NCBI RefSeq assembly: GCF_025699295.1
Contig: NZ_JAILWB010000002.1
Location: 248,001-312,000, forward strand
DNA from: Hydrogenophaga sp.
GTDB taxonomy: Bacteria; Pseudomonadota; Gammaproteobacteria; Burkholderiales; Burkholderiaceae_C
Direction of reading: 5' to 3'
DNA: 64,000 nt
The notes under the pieces are model-generated. The model searched no databases and was not told the DNA's origin. It saw only the letters and a program-made list of their open reading frames with translations. Shown piece by piece: positions 61,497-64,000 of this stretch (its first letter is position 1; each line of letters begins with the position of its first letter). The position numbers and the translations under genes are program-made.

Positions 61497-64000
61497 ATGG
61501 ACGGTTCCGGACCCGATTCGCACGGCGCGCTGCTGCCGACCCTGCAGCTGCGGTTGCTCGGGAGCTTCTGCGCGTGTCTGGATGGCACCGAACTGCCACC
61601 CGAGCGCTGGCCCAGCCTGCGTTCCGTTCAACTGGTGCAGCTGTTGAGCCTGCAGCCGCGTCGGCGGCTTGCCCGCGACCTGGTGATGGATGCGCTGTGG
61701 CCGCAACTGGAGCCCGACGCCGCCAGCGCCAACCTGCGCAAGGCCGTGCACCACGCGCGGCATGCACTGGGCAGGCACGACGCGGTGGTGGTGCACGGTG
61801 GCGAAGTGCTGTTGTGGCCCGGGCGGGCGGTGCAGGTCGACGCCGAGGACTTCGAGCGTGGCGCCGACGCCGCGCTGGCGCGCCGTGACGCCGCCGATTG
61901 CGCCGACGCCGCCCGCGCCTATGGGGGCGCGCTGCTGCCAGGCTCGTTGTACGAGGGCTGGACTGTGGCGGCCCGCGAGCGGCTGCACGCACGGCACCTC
62001 GAGCTGTTGCGCGTGGCCGGACAGTGGGATGCCGTGGCGCGACTGGAGCCGACCGACGAAGCCGCCCACCGCGCGCTCATGCAGCGCGAGCTGCAGGCCG
62101 GCAATCGGGCCGCGGCACTGCGCTGGTACGCCCACCTGCGAGAGGCCCTGCAGGAATCCCTGGGTGTCGCACCCGAGCGGCAGACCGAGGCGCTGTACGA
62201 GCGCTGCATCGCCGGCCTGCAATCCAGCGGACCGGCTTTCGTCGGCCGCGCCTTGTCCATCGCGCAGGCGCTCGCCTGGCTGGGGGTGGAGCCGGCCGAG
62301 CGCACCGGTGGCATCGTGCTGCGCGGACATGGCGGCATCGGCAAGACGGCCCTCGGCCGGGAAATCGCCGCGCAGGCGGCGGCCCGTGGCTGGCGCGTGC
62401 TGCGTGTGCAGGCCGTCGAGGCCGGGCGCGTCTACGCGTTGATCGCGGCGGTGGCCGAGCACGTGCTGCTGGCAGACCGTGCCCCGCTGGACCGCGTGGG
62501 CGACGCCGCGCGCAACGTGCTGGGTCTGCTCACGCCGCTGGCGGCGCCCTCCCATCCGTTGCCGGGTCCGCTCGGGCGCCACCAGGTGGTGGGTGCGATC
62601 CGGCGCTTGCTGGTGGCATGGGCCGCGGGAGCCGACGTGCTGCTCCAGATCGACGACGCCCATCTGGCCGACGACGCGGATATCGATGTACTGATGCAGC
62701 TCGCGATGAGTGGCGCGCCGGTGTGCCTTCTGCTGGGTGTGCGACCGCCCGCCGCCGGATCGGCCCTGGCCCGCGGCATCGTGCGGCTTGAGTTGGCTGG
62801 GGCACTGAAGGTGCTGGATGTGCCTGGGCTGGATGATGAAGAGGCCAGCCGGCTGGTGCAGCGCGCGGCCCCCACGCCTCTGACCCCGGATGTGGCGGCG
62901 CACGTGGTGCGCTCAGCGCGGGGCAATCCCTTTGCCGCGATCGAACTGGCCCGTTGCGCGGCGTCGGCACGCGGCGATCGCCTGCCCACCAGCACCGCGC
63001 AAGCCGTGCTGGCGCGGCTCTGCGATGTATCCGATGAAGCCATGACGCTTCTGAAGTGGCTGGCCCTGTGCGGCGACAGCTTCGACCTGGCCACGATCGA
63101 GGCACTGGCCCAAACCTCACTGGCATCCGCCCTGGCGGCGCTGGACGCGGGTTTGACCGAAGGGGTGCTTGTGCCCACCGGCAGCCGTTATGTGTTCCGC
63201 CACGAACTGGTGCGCCAGGCCCTGCTGGACCCGGTGCCGGCGCACCGGCGCACGCAGATGCACCGCCGCATTGCGGAACTGCTCACCCGGCAGACCGCGG
63301 CGCCAGCCGACATCGCCCGGCACTGGCGCGCAGGCGGCAAGCCCCGCGAGGCCGTTCCCTGGTTGCTGGAGGCGGCGCGCGAGGCGATGCGACTGGCCGC
63401 TTTCAGCGACGCGCTGCGGCATCTGGCGCCGGTGCTCGATCTCGATCCCGCGCACGCCGAAGCACTGCGCTGGCGCGCCGAGGCGCTGGACGCCATGGGC
63501 GACCCGGCGGCGCTGGCGGCCTACCATCTCGCGGCCGATGCCGCAGGCGAACCCGCCGCGCACGACCTGCTGGCCAAGGCCGCGCTGGCGCAGGTCAAGC
63601 AGGGCGATCCCAAGGGTGCGCTGGCGGTTCTGGCAGGGCTGCGCCCGACCAGTGTCGAGGGCCGCCTGTGCGAAGCCCTGGCCTACAGCGGCGCGGCCGC
63701 GCTGGGCGCCACCGACCCCGCGACGGGCACCGCCAAGGCGGCGGTGGCCCGGCGGCTCGCCCTGCAGACCGGCGACACCGCGTCCATCGTCGTGGCTTCC
63801 TGGGCACAGGCGGCGGCTGCCCACGCGCGCGGCGAGTTGCGGCAAAGCGTCTGGGCCGACCTGCACGAGACGACGGCCGTGCCGCACCTGGCGCTGCGCG
63901 TGTTCGACGGGCACCTGTGCATCACGCAACGCTTTCTCTACGGGGCGCGACCGTATGCCGACGTGATCGCCTTCGCCGACGCGCTGGCCACCGAGGCCCG
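61497..64000 (+). CDS. BTAD/AAA-type transcriptional regulator, 3' end outside window
   Basis: The frame from ATG 61497 stays open to the window edge (834 codons, no stop). The N-terminus has a winged-helix-like segment (LVMDALWPQLEPDAASANLRKAVHHARHALG pattern, about 62-92) and a BTAD helical domain ending in LGVAPERQTEALYERC (about 225-240). An AAA/NB-ARC-like ATPase domain follows with the P-loop GHGGIGKT (about 277-284) and Walker B LLQIDDAH (about 382-389), then helical repeats. This is the SARP/AfsR-like or MalT-like architecture of large signal-integrating activators. It is divergent from the globin. Confidence 0.85.
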   Translation, partial: MDGSGPDSHGALLPTLQLRLLGSFCACLDGTELPPERWPSLRSVQLVQLLSLQPRRRLARDLVMDALWPQLEPDAASANLRKAVHHARHALGRHDAVVVHGGEVLLWPGRAVQVDAEDFERGADAALARRDAADCADAARAYGGALLPGSLYEGWTVAARERLHARHLELLRVAGQWDAVARLEPTDEAAHRALMQRELQAGNRAAALRWYAHLREALQESLGVAPERQTEALYERCIAGLQSSGPAFVGRALSIAQALAWLGVEPAERTGGIVLRGHGGIGKTALGREIAAQAAARGWRVLRVQAVEAGRVYALIAAVAEHVLLADRAPLDRVGDAARNVLGLLTPLAAPSHPLPGPLGRHQVVGAIRRLLVAWAAGADVLLQIDDAHLADDADIDVLMQLAMSGAPVCLLLGVRPPAAGSALARGIVRLELAGALKVLDVPGLDDEEASRLVQRAAPTPLTPDVAAHVVRSARGNPFAAIELARCAASARGDRLPTSTAQAVLARLCDVSDEAMTLLKWLALCGDSFDLATIEALAQTSLASALAALDAGLTEGVLVPTGSRYVFRHELVRQALLDPVPAHRRTQMHRRIAELLTRQTAAPADIARHWRAGGKPREAVPWLLEAAREAMRLAAFSDALRHLAPVLDLDPAHAEALRWRAEALDAMGDPAALAAYHLAADAAGEPAAHDLLAKAALAQVKQGDPKGALAVLAGLRPTSVEGRLCEALAYSGAAALGATDPATGTAKAAVARRLALQTGDTASIVVASWAQAAAAHARGELRQSVWADLHETTAVPHLALRVFDGHLCITQRFLYGARPYADVIAFADALATEA

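Noticed and set aside
61338-62903. 521-residue minus-strand open frame
   Set aside because: It is Gln/His/Arg-rich and antisense to the BTAD regulator, whose P-loop and BTAD motifs are on the plus strand.

Overview
The window is high-GC DNA whose protein families and gene style point to a betaproteobacterium, most likely a Comamonadaceae-type Burkholderiales. No rRNA, tRNA or taxonomic marker was seen, so this is inference from the families. The left 25 kb is the backbone of a conjugative element (plasmid or integrative element; neither a replication initiator nor an integrase is visible). It holds ssb, a DUF932 gene, parA and parB, a palindromic centromere-like region, a predicted oriT with an IncP-like nick core, a MobC-like protein, a relaxase, and a long minus-strand VirB/VirD4 type IV secretion operon (virB1-2-3-4-x-6-5-8-9-10-11-virD4, an OmpA lipoprotein, LPD7 and DUF1173 genes). 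Between relaxase and secretion operon sits lower-GC cargo: a membrane protein overlapping an NdpA/YejK-like nucleoid-associated protein, then a Fic protein.

An IS1182-family element (25.66-27.34 kb) separates the backbone from a catabolic region (27.6-44.7 kb). Minus-strand genes encode a Tsx-like outer-membrane channel and a BMP-type ABC importer of the nucleoside/purine class. A LysR regulator is divergent from a plus-strand operon: a second BMP binding protein, a stand-alone Rieske protein, an oxygenase with no Rieske cluster ligands, an FMN/[2Fe-2S] reductase, a GST-like protein, a complete Rieske oxygenase, a TIM-barrel protein, glutathione-dependent formaldehyde dehydrogenase, and a frameshifted S-formylglutathione hydrolase. 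This matches the NdmA/B plus NdmC-NdmD-NdmE methylxanthine N-demethylase logic, with NdmD split in two. The inferred scheme is uptake of an N-methylated purine-like compound, oxidative N-demethylation, and glutathione-dependent removal of formaldehyde. A VOC protein and a 2-oxoglutarate/Fe(II)-type oxygenase follow on the other strand.

From 45 to 51.5 kb are a LuxR-type regulator, an ACT-domain protein, a fatty acid desaturase, a permease with an ArgP-like LysR regulator, and a small mobile-element module (membrane protein, conserved hypothetical, AlpA-like regulator). An IS66-family element (51590-54582) is bounded by perfect 8-bp duplications. Beyond it lies a polysaccharide locus (DegT aminotransferase, GT61-like and GT4-like glycosyltransferases) followed by a partly decayed second copy, with a 269-bp stretch identical between copies. 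The window ends with a truncated haemoglobin and a BTAD/AAA transcriptional regulator that runs off the edge.
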